Positions 30,096 through 38,083 of a stretch of 64,000 nucleotides of DNA are shown here, one piece after another. Under the pieces are notes generated by a model. The model did not search any database, was not told where the DNA came from, and worked only from the letters and a program-made list of their open reading frames with translations. The DNA comes from Streptomyces sp. SDr-06 (lineage in GTDB: Bacteria; Actinomycetota; Actinomycetes; Streptomycetales; Streptomycetaceae): the NCBI RefSeq assembly GCF_003324565.1, contig NZ_QOLA01000028.1:1-64000 (forward strand), written 5' to 3'. Within the stretch, counting starts at the first letter, position 1. Each line of letters begins with the position of its first letter. The translations under genes and the position numbers were made by a program.

Positions 30096-30118
30096 ACCCT
30101 AAGGCTCGCCACTGACAA
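30096..30118 (-). promoter_or_regulatory. RecA-NDp (PafBC-type) promoter of dinG
   Basis: On the minus strand TTGTCAGTGGC (30108-30118), six bases, TAGGGT (30096-30101). This equals the known LexA-independent DNA-damage promoter consensus at every position. Initiation about 7 bases downstream would fall within a few bases of the dinG ATG. Confidence 0.85.
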
Positions 30119-30123
30119 TCCGA

Positions 30124-32049
30124 TCACTCCGCCGGTGCGAGGGGGTTCGCCACGGTGCCGTGAACGGCGGCGTGCGGCCGCTCGGAGCGGTCCCGGTAGC
30201 CGTCGGTGTGCAGCCGGTTGCGGTTGAGGCAGAGCCGGTCGATCCGGGGCGTGAGCAGATCGAACGTCTCGTAGCGGTCCTTCTCGTGGGGGAAGCGCGC
30301 CTGGTGCCGCAGGATCTCCTCGCGCACCAGCGCCCAGAAGTCGGCCTCGGCGACGCCCAGTTGGTCCTCGCACAGCGGCGCCAGGAAGCGGTAGACCCCC
30401 ACGAAGAGGCCCGAGTGGATGAACTGGGTGAGGAAGGAGGGCGCCTCGGTGAGCAGGATGTTCCGTACGTCCTCGGGCATCGAGTCGTGCTCGGGAAGGT
30501 GCTCGGCGCTCACGTTGATGTCGTCGACGAAGTCCTTGATCGCCAGGCGTACGGGCACGTCCTGCTCGTCGAAGACGACGATGGCGTTCTCGCCGTGCGG
30601 CGAGAAGACCGTTCCGTAGCGGTAGAGGAAGTGGAGCAGCGGCGGCAGCATGGCGTTGAACAGCCGGCGCAGCCACACCCGGGGCGCGAGCCCGGAGCGG
30701 GCGACGAGCTCGGCGGTGAAGGCACGGCCGTCGGGGTCGGTGTGCAGCAACGCGGCGAGGGTGCGGGCCCGTTCGCCCGCGGCGAGCCGCGGCAGCAGCG
30801 GCTCGCGCCAGATCGCGCCCAGCAACTCCTTGTACTGGTAGGGCACTTCTCCGATGCGGTCGTACAGCGGGTGCTCCACGGCGACCGAGGCGACCTCGCC
30901 GAGGAGGATCACCCGGCATTCGTCCCGCAGGAAGGGGTCCGTCTCGCACAGGCCCTGCACCCAGGTGGTGACGGCGGGCGCGGCGACGGTGCGCTCGGTG
31001 GGCAGGCCCCGCCAGACCAGGGTGTTCAGGATCGACAGCGGGAGCTTCACCGTGTGGCGCTCGGGCCGCGAGAGGTTGAGGAAGGTGCGGATGGACTGCT
31101 GCGCGAGCCGTACGTCGCCGTCGGTGGGGAGCGGCACCACGGCGTTGTCGGCGACGGCCGGGGCGAAGAGCGGAAGGATCATTTCGGTCCACTGCCAGGG
31201 GTGGACGGGCAGATAGAGGTACGCCGCCGGATCCAGGCCCCGGGCCCGCAGCGCGGCGGCGAAGGCGTCGCGGACGGTGGCGTCGAGCTCGCGGGCGTAG
31301 AGCCGCTCCGGCGTGGCCAGGGTCTGGACGCCCCGGTAGGTGGCGAGGTCGGTGCGCACCGCGATCCAGGGCAGCCTGGCCGGGGTGCGGGCTTCCGGGC
31401 TCCAGCGTGCGGCGTCGTCCGCGGAGAAGCCGAGCCGGCCCTTGTTGAGCACCAGCCAGGGGTGGCCGGTCTGGTGGCCCTCCAGCTCCGCGTAGCCCAG
31501 GTCGGCGAGCTGGGCCGCCGACAGGGCGGTGGTGTGCAGTCGGGTGTCCGCGGCCAGGGTGGCGGTGAGCTCCCGTACGAGGTGGCCGAAGGTGGCGCCG
31601 TCCACGCCGAGGGTCCGGCGGGCGAGGGCGAGGAAGCGGACCGGGTCGCCGAAGGGCCGGCCCCGGGGCGGGAGCGGGCCGGACGCGTCCGGGGCGCCGG
31701 GCTCCTGGGCGGGCGGGGGGCTCGGCTCGACGAGCCGTACGGAGTCGGGCTGCACCCGCCAGCCGCCGTAGGCGCCGCGCCGGGCCAGGAAGGTCAAGGT
31801 GCTGCCGTCGTCCAACGTGAATCCGTACTGACCTGCGCCTTTGCCGTCCGGACCGGCGTTGTCAGTGGCGGGACCTACCGTTGGTTGCACGATGTCCTCG
31901 TAGGCGAAGGCGCCGATCATCTTCGCCAGGAGGAGGCGTGCCGCACGGTCCCAGGCCTCGCGGTTCAGCTCGGGCGGGGCCAGCAGCCCGGGCAGGGCCT
32001 CGGGGTCGGGAAGGCCGCGGGAGTCATGGGGGGAAGGAGGGTTCGGCAC
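30124..32049 (-). CDS. NIS synthetase, IucA/IucC family (third step of a siderophore operon)
   Basis: A 641-residue ATP-dependent amide synthetase of NRPS-independent siderophore assembly. Typical motifs are LYLPVHPWQWTEMI (about 280-295) and the ATP/Mg loop FSPHGENAIVVFDE then RLAIKDFVDDINVS in the C-terminal half. It joins a carboxylate (often citrate or a half-amide) to an amine. The start is GTG 32049 behind GAGGAG. It is last in a four-gene operon after the acyltransferase (60 bases). The order aminotransferase, synthetase, acyltransferase, synthetase recalls rhizobactin/schizokinen clusters, and this copy is more RhbF-like, a weak call. An antisense promoter-like motif lies inside. Confidence 0.92.
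   Translation of the reverse strand: MPNPPSPHDSRGLPDPEALPGLLAPPELNREAWDRAARLLLAKMIGAFAYEDIVQPTVGPATDNAGPDGKGAGQYGFTLDDGSTLTFLARRGAYGGWRVQPDSVRLVEPSPPPAQEPGAPDASGPLPPRGRPFGDPVRFLALARRTLGVDGATFGHLVRELTATLAADTRLHTTALSAAQLADLGYAELEGHQTGHPWLVLNKGRLGFSADDAARWSPEARTPARLPWIAVRTDLATYRGVQTLATPERLYARELDATVRDAFAAALRARGLDPAAYLYLPVHPWQWTEMILPLFAPAVADNAVVPLPTDGDVRLAQQSIRTFLNLSRPERHTVKLPLSILNTLVWRGLPTERTVAAPAVTTWVQGLCETDPFLRDECRVILLGEVASVAVEHPLYDRIGEVPYQYKELLGAIWREPLLPRLAAGERARTLAALLHTDPDGRAFTAELVARSGLAPRVWLRRLFNAMLPPLLHFLYRYGTVFSPHGENAIVVFDEQDVPVRLAIKDFVDDINVSAEHLPEHDSMPEDVRNILLTEAPSFLTQFIHSGLFVGVYRFLAPLCEDQLGVAEADFWALVREEILRHQARFPHEKDRYETFDLLTPRIDRLCLNRNRLHTDGYRDRSERPHAAVHGTVANPLAPAE
31859..31881 (+). promoter_or_regulatory. 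RecA-NDp-like promoter motif antisense to a NIS synthetase gene
   Basis: Plus-strand TTGTCAGTGGC (31859-31869), six bases, TACCGT (31876-31881). The 11-mer is exact and the spacing equals the recA and dinG promoters; the -10 fits TAnnnT. It would fire antisense to the synthetase gene. An ATG at 31892 meets a stop after three codons, so no product follows directly. Confidence 0.45.
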
Positions 32050-32109
32050 GGAGACTCCTCGGAGTGGAACCGATTCGGGGTAAGGGGTGCGGGCGGAGCG
32101 GCGGGGCGT

Positions 32110-32994
32110 TCACAGCAGGTTCCTGAGCGCGCGGTCGCGGACCATCAGGGCGGCTCGCTTGTCGGGCAGGTCGACCTCCGCGTGGAAACGGAAGCCGGCG
32201 CTGAGGAACGCGGAGATGGAGGGGGTGTTGCGCAGATCGGGTTCGGCGATCACACGGGGGCAGTGCGGGCGGTTGTCGATGACCAGGTCGGCGACGGCCC
32301 TGAGCAGGGTGGTCCCGACACCTCGTCCGCGGTCGGCGACGCCGCCGATGAGCAGATGGATCCCGGTGTCGTGCGGGCGGGCCGGATAGTGGCGGGCCAG
32401 CGGGTCCAGGTCCGCCCGGTAGATCTCCCAGTAGCTCATGGGGGTGGCGCCGAGAACGCCCAGGCAGGGCACGCTGCGGCCGTCGCCGTCCAGTTGGCCC
32501 CGCACATGGGCGGCGGTGACCGAGGCGGGGCCCGCCAGGTCCCAGAAGGCGGCCACGGCCGGGTCGTTCATCCACTGGGTGAGGAGGGTCAGGTCGCGGT
32601 CGAGACGTACGGGGACCAGGCGGAACGCTCCGAGGGGGGTGGCGGCGGGCGCCCAGTCGCCGGGGGAATCGAGCAGGTCCTCCGCGACGGGATGCGCCCA
32701 CCGGGCGCCGCCGTCCGGCGGCGCCGAGGGGTCGTCGCCGGGGCGTGGGCCATCGGCCGGGAGGGGCGCCGCGGTCGGGTGCGGGACCGCCGGGTCCGCC
32801 GGAGCCGCGGCGACGCCCTGCCCGCCGACGCGGCCGGACCCGCCGGTGCCCGGACCGCCCGGACCGGCGGCCGGGTCGCGGAACAGGGCGACCAGTTCGC
32901 CGGGCAGCTTCAGGTCCAGGGTGTCCTCGGCCGCCTCCCCCGGTTGGGGGGCCGGGCCGGTGCCGGCGTCGGTGCTCGCATCGGTGGGAGGCAC
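32110..32994 (-). CDS. GNAT acyltransferase of siderophore biosynthesis (Acetyltransf_8 type)
   Basis: A 294-residue protein. The first about 120 residues are Pro/Gly/Ala-rich linker. The GNAT domain (from FRLVPVRLDRDLTLL) resembles IucB/RhbD/AlcE N-acyltransferases, with the CoA loop in GGVADRGRGVGTTLLRAVAD and SYWEIYRADLD as the substrate segment. Family members acetylate an N-hydroxy-diamine to give the hydroxamate. The start is GTG 32994 behind GAGAGGAG. It lies between the two NIS synthetase genes. The substrate normally comes from an N-hydroxylase, which is not in this window. Confidence 0.88.
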   Translation of the reverse strand: MPPTDASTDAGTGPAPQPGEAAEDTLDLKLPGELVALFRDPAAGPGGPGTGGSGRVGGQGVAAAPADPAVPHPTAAPLPADGPRPGDDPSAPPDGGARWAHPVAEDLLDSPGDWAPAATPLGAFRLVPVRLDRDLTLLTQWMNDPAVAAFWDLAGPASVTAAHVRGQLDGDGRSVPCLGVLGATPMSYWEIYRADLDPLARHYPARPHDTGIHLLIGGVADRGRGVGTTLLRAVADLVIDNRPHCPRVIAEPDLRNTPSISAFLSAGFRFHAEVDLPDKRAALMVRDRALRNLL

Positions 32995-33024
32995 GGCGAC
33001 GCTCCTCTCAGCAGTTCGTAAGGG

Positions 33025-34893
33025 TCAAGTTCCGTCGGTGTGGAGGGGGTTGGCGATGGTGACGTAGACGGACTGGGTGTCGACCGGGCCGACGAGTTCG
33101 TCGAGGCCGTGCAGCCGGGTCAGCAGGTTGGCCTTGCAGCGCAGCGTGGCGCTGTCCAGCAACTGGGCGGGCAGGGGTGAGCCGAGGCCGGCGGCCTTGG
33201 TGAGGAACTGGCGCAGGGCGGCGAGGAGTACGCGTTCGTCGGCGAGGTGCTGGGCGCCGAAGGCTCCGACGAGGCCGAGGACGTTGTTGATGCCGAGGTA
33301 GTAGGCGAAGCGCTCGTCGGTGACGGCGTCGGCCACGAAGGTGTCGCTGGTTGCGCCGATGCCGGGCAGCCGCCGCTCCAGTGCCGCGCGGTGCGACTCG
33401 CGGAAGTAGTAGCCCTGGTTGTCGCGGTAACGGCCGCCCACGGGCCAGCCGTTGGGGTCGAGCAGGACGATGGTGTTCTGCTGGTGGGCCTCCAGGGCGA
33501 TGCCCGCCGTGCCGTCCAGCCAGAGCAGCGGGCGTACGACCTGGTCGAGGTAGCGCAGGAACCACTCGGCGGACACGGCCGTGGTGGGCCGGCCAGTGCG
33601 GGCGGCGAGCCGGCCCACGAGATCCGCCAGGCGCGAATGCGTCCCGGGTCGGCCCGGCAGGGGGCGCGGGGCGGTGAGCGCGGCGATGCAGACGGCGTCG
33701 TCGGTGGTGGTGAAGGGGTTGTGGCGGACCACGACGTCGAGCCCCGGAACCGGTTCGCCCTCCGGGGTGTCGACGGCGAGCCAGGCGGGGTCGCGGACGA
33801 TGTCGAAGCAGGGATGAGCGGACTGCCACTCCTCCCCGAGGCCCGCCCGCAGCAGCCGGTGGACCTCCACGCCCCGGTGCAGTTCCTTGCGGAGGTTCTC
33901 GCGGCGGGAGTTGGTGATGCGTACACCGAGCGACAGCTTGAGCATGGCGTCGGCGCCGGGGCGGTGGACGGTGCGGACCGACGACGTGGGGTGCCAGTCG
34001 TCGCCGTGGGGGCCCAGGTCGTGCAGGAGTCCGGCGGCGAGGAGGGCCGCGACGGCCGGGCGCTGGACGACGTCGCGGGCCTGCCAGGGGTGGAGGGGCA
34101 ACGCGACGGTGCCGGGCGGGAGTTGCAGACCCTCCGCGAACCGCTGGGTCAGCGCTCCGGCGGCGACGGTGCGGCCGCCCTCGGTCCACGCCGAGTCGGC
34201 GGCCAGCACCGAGGGGTCGACGGCCATCCAGTGCAACGGGAAGGAGCCGTGCAACTCGGGCGAGTAGCGGCGCACTTCGCTCTCCGAGAGGCCCTCGCGG
34301 CTCTTGGGAGTGGGGTGCAGCGGGTGCCCCAGGAGGAGGGACTGTTCCGCGGTGAGGAAGAGATCGGCCGTCTCCCGGGGGCCGGGGCGGGTGCGCCGGT
34401 CGGCGATGAAGTCGGCGGTGCGGCGCACCGAGTCGGCGACGCGTCCCACGAGGTCGGCGCCCTCGCTCTGGCCCGCCTCGCGGCCGAGCAGGGCGGCGAC
34501 GGTGACGGCGTCGGCGGGCGGCGCTCCGGCGGAGCCGCCTTCCAGGGCGGGCCGGCCGAAGCGGTGCCAGCCGGTGGCCGACCAGTACGGCACCGGCACG
34601 AGCAGGGCGGTGCCGCTGGCGGGGAGCGGGATGCGCAGCACCGGGCCGTCCGGCGCGGCCAGGTCGTTCTCCCGCACCCAGCAGCGCAGCAGGTTCTCGA
34701 CGGCGGCCGCTTCGGCGGCGGTGCGCGGGTCGGCCGCGTCCAGGGGGTCCGGGTCGAGGCGGGCGGTCAGTCGTTCGCCGTGGATCCCGGCCTTCTGGCG
34801 CGGCACCGTCGTCGGCTCGGCCACCAGCGGGCCGCGGTGGGCGGTGACAGGGCCGTCGGCCTCGTGCGCGTCGGATGCGGGAGTGGGGTTCAC
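33025..34893 (-). CDS. NIS synthetase, IucA/IucC family (second gene of the siderophore operon)
   Basis: A 622-residue NIS synthetase. Conserved segments are VALPLHPWQARDVVQ, the ATP-binding stretch KLSLGVRITNSRREN, then GIALEAHQQNTIVLLD and RYRDNQGYYF. These differ from the synthetase at 30.1-32.0 kb, so the two probably do successive condensations. A charged N-terminal tail of about 40 residues precedes the fold. The start is GTG 34893 with AAGGAA upstream. It ends 30 bases before the acyltransferase start. Citrate as the carboxylate is the family default, not visible here. Confidence 0.92.
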   Translation of the reverse strand: MNPTPASDAHEADGPVTAHRGPLVAEPTTVPRQKAGIHGERLTARLDPDPLDAADPRTAAEAAAVENLLRCWVRENDLAAPDGPVLRIPLPASGTALLVPVPYWSATGWHRFGRPALEGGSAGAPPADAVTVAALLGREAGQSEGADLVGRVADSVRRTADFIADRRTRPGPRETADLFLTAEQSLLLGHPLHPTPKSREGLSESEVRRYSPELHGSFPLHWMAVDPSVLAADSAWTEGGRTVAAGALTQRFAEGLQLPPGTVALPLHPWQARDVVQRPAVAALLAAGLLHDLGPHGDDWHPTSSVRTVHRPGADAMLKLSLGVRITNSRRENLRKELHRGVEVHRLLRAGLGEEWQSAHPCFDIVRDPAWLAVDTPEGEPVPGLDVVVRHNPFTTTDDAVCIAALTAPRPLPGRPGTHSRLADLVGRLAARTGRPTTAVSAEWFLRYLDQVVRPLLWLDGTAGIALEAHQQNTIVLLDPNGWPVGGRYRDNQGYYFRESHRAALERRLPGIGATSDTFVADAVTDERFAYYLGINNVLGLVGAFGAQHLADERVLLAALRQFLTKAAGLGSPLPAQLLDSATLRCKANLLTRLHGLDELVGPVDTQSVYVTIANPLHTDGT

Positions 34894-34930
34894 GGCGGTC
34901 TTCCTTGGGAGCTCGTGGGGTGGTCCTGGG

Positions 34931-36343
34931 TCAGTGGGACGGCCCGGTCTCGGCCCGGTGGTGCGCGGCGGCGGTCCCGGGGCGTGCGCCCGGCTGCGCG
35001 GAGCGCGCGGCGGCGGCCAGCGCGTCGGCGAGCCGGTCGAGGACGGCCACGGCCTGTTCGTCGGTGAGGGTGAGCGGGGGCAGCAGCCGTACGACGCCGG
35101 AGTGGCGCCCGCCGAGTTCGACGATGAGGCCGCGCCGCAGGCACTCCTGCTGCACGGCCGAGGCGAGGGCGGGCGCGGGCGGCGGCGGGTTTCCGGTGGT
35201 GAGGTCCTCGCGCTCCGGGTCGACGAGCTCGACGCCGATCATCAGTCCCCGGCCGCGTACGTCGCCGATGCAGGGGTGATCGGCGGCGAGGCCCTGCAAC
35301 TGGCCGAGCATCCGGGCGCCGAGCACGGCCGCGCGGTCGGCCAGCCGGTTCTCACGGACGAAGGCGAGGGTGGCCGCGCCCGCCGCCATGGCGAGCTGGT
35401 TGCCGCGGAACGTCCCGGCGTGCGCGCCCGGTCCCCAGGCGTCGAGGCCGTCCCGGTAGACGATCACGGCCAGGGGCAGCGAGCCGCCGATGGCCTTGGA
35501 GAGCACCATGACGTCGGGCACCACCCCGCTGTGCTCGACCGCCCAGAAGGCCCCGGTCCGTCCGACGCCCGTCTGCACCTCGTCGGCGATCAGCGGGATG
35601 GAGCGGCTCGCGGTGATCTCGCGCATGCGGCGCATCCAGGTGTCCGGCGCCGGGACCACCCCGCCCTCGCCCTGCACCGGTTCGAGGATCATTCCGGCGG
35701 GGGCGGGGATCCCGCCCTTGGGGTCGTCCAGGAGGTTCTCGGTCCAGCGGGCGGCGGTCTCGGCCCCGCGTTCGCCGCCGATCCCGAACGGGCAGCGGTA
35801 GTTCTGCGGATAGGGCAGCCGGGTCACCCCGTCGTCCCGGCCGCCGCCGGAGACGGCGAGGGCTCCCGCGGTCATGCCGTGGTAGGCGCCGGTGAAGGCG
35901 AGCATCCCGGTGCGGCCGGTCGCGACGCGGACCAGTTTCAGGGCGGCCTCCACCGCGTCCGTGCCGGCCGGCCCGCAGAACTGGATCCGTCCGTGCTCGG
36001 CGAGTTCGCGCGGCAGGGTGGCGAACAGCTCGGTGGTGAAGGCGTCCTTGACCGGCGTCGCGAGATCGAGGACGTGCAGCGGCGCCCCCGAGTCGAGGAC
36101 CTTGCGGATCGCTTCGAGGACCACGGGGTGGTTGTGCCCGAGGGCCAGTGTTCCGGCGCCCGAGAGGCAGTCGAGATAGCGCCGTCCGTCCGCGCCCTCG
36201 ATCGTCAGCCCGCGCGCCCGCACCGGCACGATGGGCAGCGAGCGGGCATAGGTGCGCGCCGCCGACTCCCTGAGGGACTGCCTGCGCAGAATGCCCTCCG
36301 GGGTGCTGAGCGGCGCCGCCGGAGCTGGTTCGGTCACGGCCAC
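34931..36343 (-). CDS. Diaminobutyrate-2-oxoglutarate-type aminotransferase (first gene of the siderophore operon)
   Basis: A 470-residue class III PLP aminotransferase of the RhbA/EctB/DABA-aminotransferase group. It converts aspartate semialdehyde and glutamate to 2,4-diaminobutyrate. The PLP lysine is in VMVLSKAIGGSLPLAV; LIADEVQTGVGRTG and GAYHGMTAGAL are the cofactor pocket. I use GTG 36343, ten bases after GGGAGG; GTG 36337 is also possible. It starts the operon; the next start is 38 bases after its stop. In rhizobactin-like pathways a decarboxylase then makes 1,3-diaminopropane, but none is encoded next to it. Confidence 0.9.
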   Translation of the reverse strand: MAVTEPAPAAPLSTPEGILRRQSLRESAARTYARSLPIVPVRARGLTIEGADGRRYLDCLSGAGTLALGHNHPVVLEAIRKVLDSGAPLHVLDLATPVKDAFTTELFATLPRELAEHGRIQFCGPAGTDAVEAALKLVRVATGRTGMLAFTGAYHGMTAGALAVSGGGRDDGVTRLPYPQNYRCPFGIGGERGAETAARWTENLLDDPKGGIPAPAGMILEPVQGEGGVVPAPDTWMRRMREITASRSIPLIADEVQTGVGRTGAFWAVEHSGVVPDVMVLSKAIGGSLPLAVIVYRDGLDAWGPGAHAGTFRGNQLAMAAGAATLAFVRENRLADRAAVLGARMLGQLQGLAADHPCIGDVRGRGLMIGVELVDPEREDLTTGNPPPPAPALASAVQQECLRRGLIVELGGRHSGVVRLLPPLTLTDEQAVAVLDRLADALAAAARSAQPGARPGTAAAHHRAETGPSH

Positions 36344-36493
36344 GACTGCTGGTCCTCCCGCTGTGACGGTTCCGTATCGCGTCCGTTGCGCGGTGCGTAC
36401 TCCCACGCTGAACGCTGACCTGATGTCCCCCGTACGTACCAACGACGCCGGCACCGCGGGATCACGGCCTGACACCAAGTTCCTTGGCTTCAG

Positions 36494-36511
36494 GCAAGGT
36501 TCGCCTTACCA
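36494..36511 (-). promoter_or_regulatory. Candidate iron box for the siderophore operon
   Basis: Minus-strand GGTAAGG-CGAA-CCTTGCC (36494-36511), an inverted repeat with one mismatch, about 150 bases before the aminotransferase. Its core AGGCGAACCT matches 9 of 10 bases of the DmdR/IdeR core AGGCTAACCT. The flanks fit less well. Confidence 0.55.
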
Positions 36512-36576
36512 GGGCGGGCCCGGGGTCCCGGCGGGACGGAACCGCGGCCCTGCCGCGCACCGTCCCCCTCGGCACC

Positions 36577-36595
36577 GGCATAGTGGGGGCCGCAC
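36577..36595 (+). promoter_or_regulatory. Element shared with the downstream paralogue, copy 1
   Basis: GGCATAGT followed by GGGGGCCGCAC, about 111 bases before the ATG of the first lipoprotein protease. The second paralogue has nearly the same string at the same distance. CATAGT could be a -10. Confidence 0.5.
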
Positions 36596-36691
36596 CGACG
36601 GCACCGGCCCACGGCGCCGCGGTTCACGAGCGCGTTCACGAGCTCGGAAGACGAAAACGCTTTGATGACGAAGTTCCAGGGGGAATGCGAG

Positions 36692-37912
36692 ATGCGACCG
36701 ACACGCCCGTCCAGCGCCGAGCGCACGGGGAGGAGAACGCCGCGCGGGGCCTCCTCCGTGCTCGCCGCCCTCGGCCTCACGGCCGCGCTGGCGCTGACCG
36801 CCACCGCGTGCGGGCCCGGCGACTCCACCGCAGACGCCAAGCCGACCGCCGCGGCCACCGGCGACAGCGGCGGGCTCCAGATCCCGGACGACGTCAAGGA
36901 CCAGCTCAAGAAGCACGGGATCGACCCGGACAAGTGGAAGAACGGCGAGTGGCACAACTGGGACCGCGCCAAGTGGCTGCGCGAGGCCAAGGACTACGTC
37001 AACCCGATCATCCAGGACCTGTGGGACCCGGACCGGATGCGCAAGGCGGACAAGCCCCCGGAGAAGGCCGTCCCCAATGACATCTCCGGCGACAAGGGCG
37101 TCACGGACCAGACGCCGCTGCCCGTCAGGGCCGCCGCGGTGAAGGCTCCGTACCACCAGAGCCTGCCGGAGCTGGGCAAGCTGTTCTTCGACAGCCCCGA
37201 GGGCTCGATGGTGTGCTCCGCCACAGTCGTGAAGGACCCGGCGCACCCCGGCAAGTCCAACATGGTGTGGACCGCGGGCCACTGCGTGCACGCGGGCGCC
37301 AAGGGCGGCTGGTACCGCAACATCGCCTTCGTCCCCTCGTACAACAACTCCAACCTGCCGATGGCTCAGCTGCAGAAGGCCACCAAGCAGCAGATCGCCC
37401 CGTACGGCGTCTACTGGGCGGACTGGGCGCAGACCTCGCAGCAGTGGATCGAGGGAGGCGGCCCGACCGGCGGCCAGGGCGCTCCGTACGACTTCGCGGT
37501 GCTGCACGTGACGCCGGAGAAGGGCTCCAACGGCAAGTCCCTGGAGGAGACGGTCGGCGGGGCGCTCGCGGTGGACTTCGACGCCCCGGCCGTGCCGAGG
37601 ATCAGCGCCATGACGGCCAACGGCTTCCCGGCCGCGCCGCCTTACGACGGCCAGAAGCTGTACCAGTGCAAGGACAGGCCGGGCCGGCTGTCCCTCGACG
37701 CGAGTCTGCCGACGATGTACCGCATCGGCTGCACCATGACCGGCGGCTCCTCCGGCGGCGGCTGGATCGCCACCGGCTCGGACGGCAAGCCGTCGCTCGT
37801 CTCCAACACCTCCATCGGCCCGGTCACGGCGGGCTGGCTGGCCGGGCCGCGGCTCGGCAAGGAGGCCAAGGGTGTCTACGACTCGGTGAGCACCAAGTAC
37901 GCCGGGCAGTAG
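36692..37912 (+). CDS. Trypsin-like serine protease, predicted lipoprotein (paralogue 1)
   Basis: A 406-residue exported protein. The signal ends in LTATACG, a lipobox-like site, predicting lipid anchoring on the membrane face. A disordered spacer and a Trp-rich motif (KKHGIDPDKWKNGEWHNWD and AKWLREAKDYVNP) precede the protease domain. The triad is His in WTAGHCVH, Asp in YDFAVLHV and Ser in TGGSSGGGW, the glutamyl-endopeptidase-like S1 arrangement. The start is ATG 36692 after AGGGGGA. It is followed 171 bases later by a paralogue in the same direction; they share fold, motifs and upstream element, so they arose by tandem duplication. Confidence 0.9.
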   Translation: MRPTRPSSAERTGRRTPRGASSVLAALGLTAALALTATACGPGDSTADAKPTAAATGDSGGLQIPDDVKDQLKKHGIDPDKWKNGEWHNWDRAKWLREAKDYVNPIIQDLWDPDRMRKADKPPEKAVPNDISGDKGVTDQTPLPVRAAAVKAPYHQSLPELGKLFFDSPEGSMVCSATVVKDPAHPGKSNMVWTAGHCVHAGAKGGWYRNIAFVPSYNNSNLPMAQLQKATKQQIAPYGVYWADWAQTSQQWIEGGGPTGGQGAPYDFAVLHVTPEKGSNGKSLEETVGGALAVDFDAPAVPRISAMTANGFPAAPPYDGQKLYQCKDRPGRLSLDASLPTMYRIGCTMTGGSSGGGWIATGSDGKPSLVSNTSIGPVTAGWLAGPRLGKEAKGVYDSVSTKYAGQ

Positions 37913-37970
37913 TGCTTTGCGGGGGTCCTGTGAACGCCGGGGCCCCCGTTCGTACCCCCCGTGCCGAGCA

Positions 37971-37990
37971 GGCATAGTAGGGGGCTGCAC
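37971..37990 (+). promoter_or_regulatory. Element shared with the upstream paralogue, copy 2
   Basis: GGCATAGTAGGGGGCTGCAC, about 109 bases before the second lipoprotein protease. Its presence before each gene suggests separate but matching promoters rather than one operon. Confidence 0.5.
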
Positions 37991-38083
37991 GGTGGCGGAC
38001 GGGCAGAGACCCGCCCACCGTACTGACAAGTACATGGCAAAACCTGCTCTCGACGGGCAGGCTCATCAGGGGGAATCGTTTTC

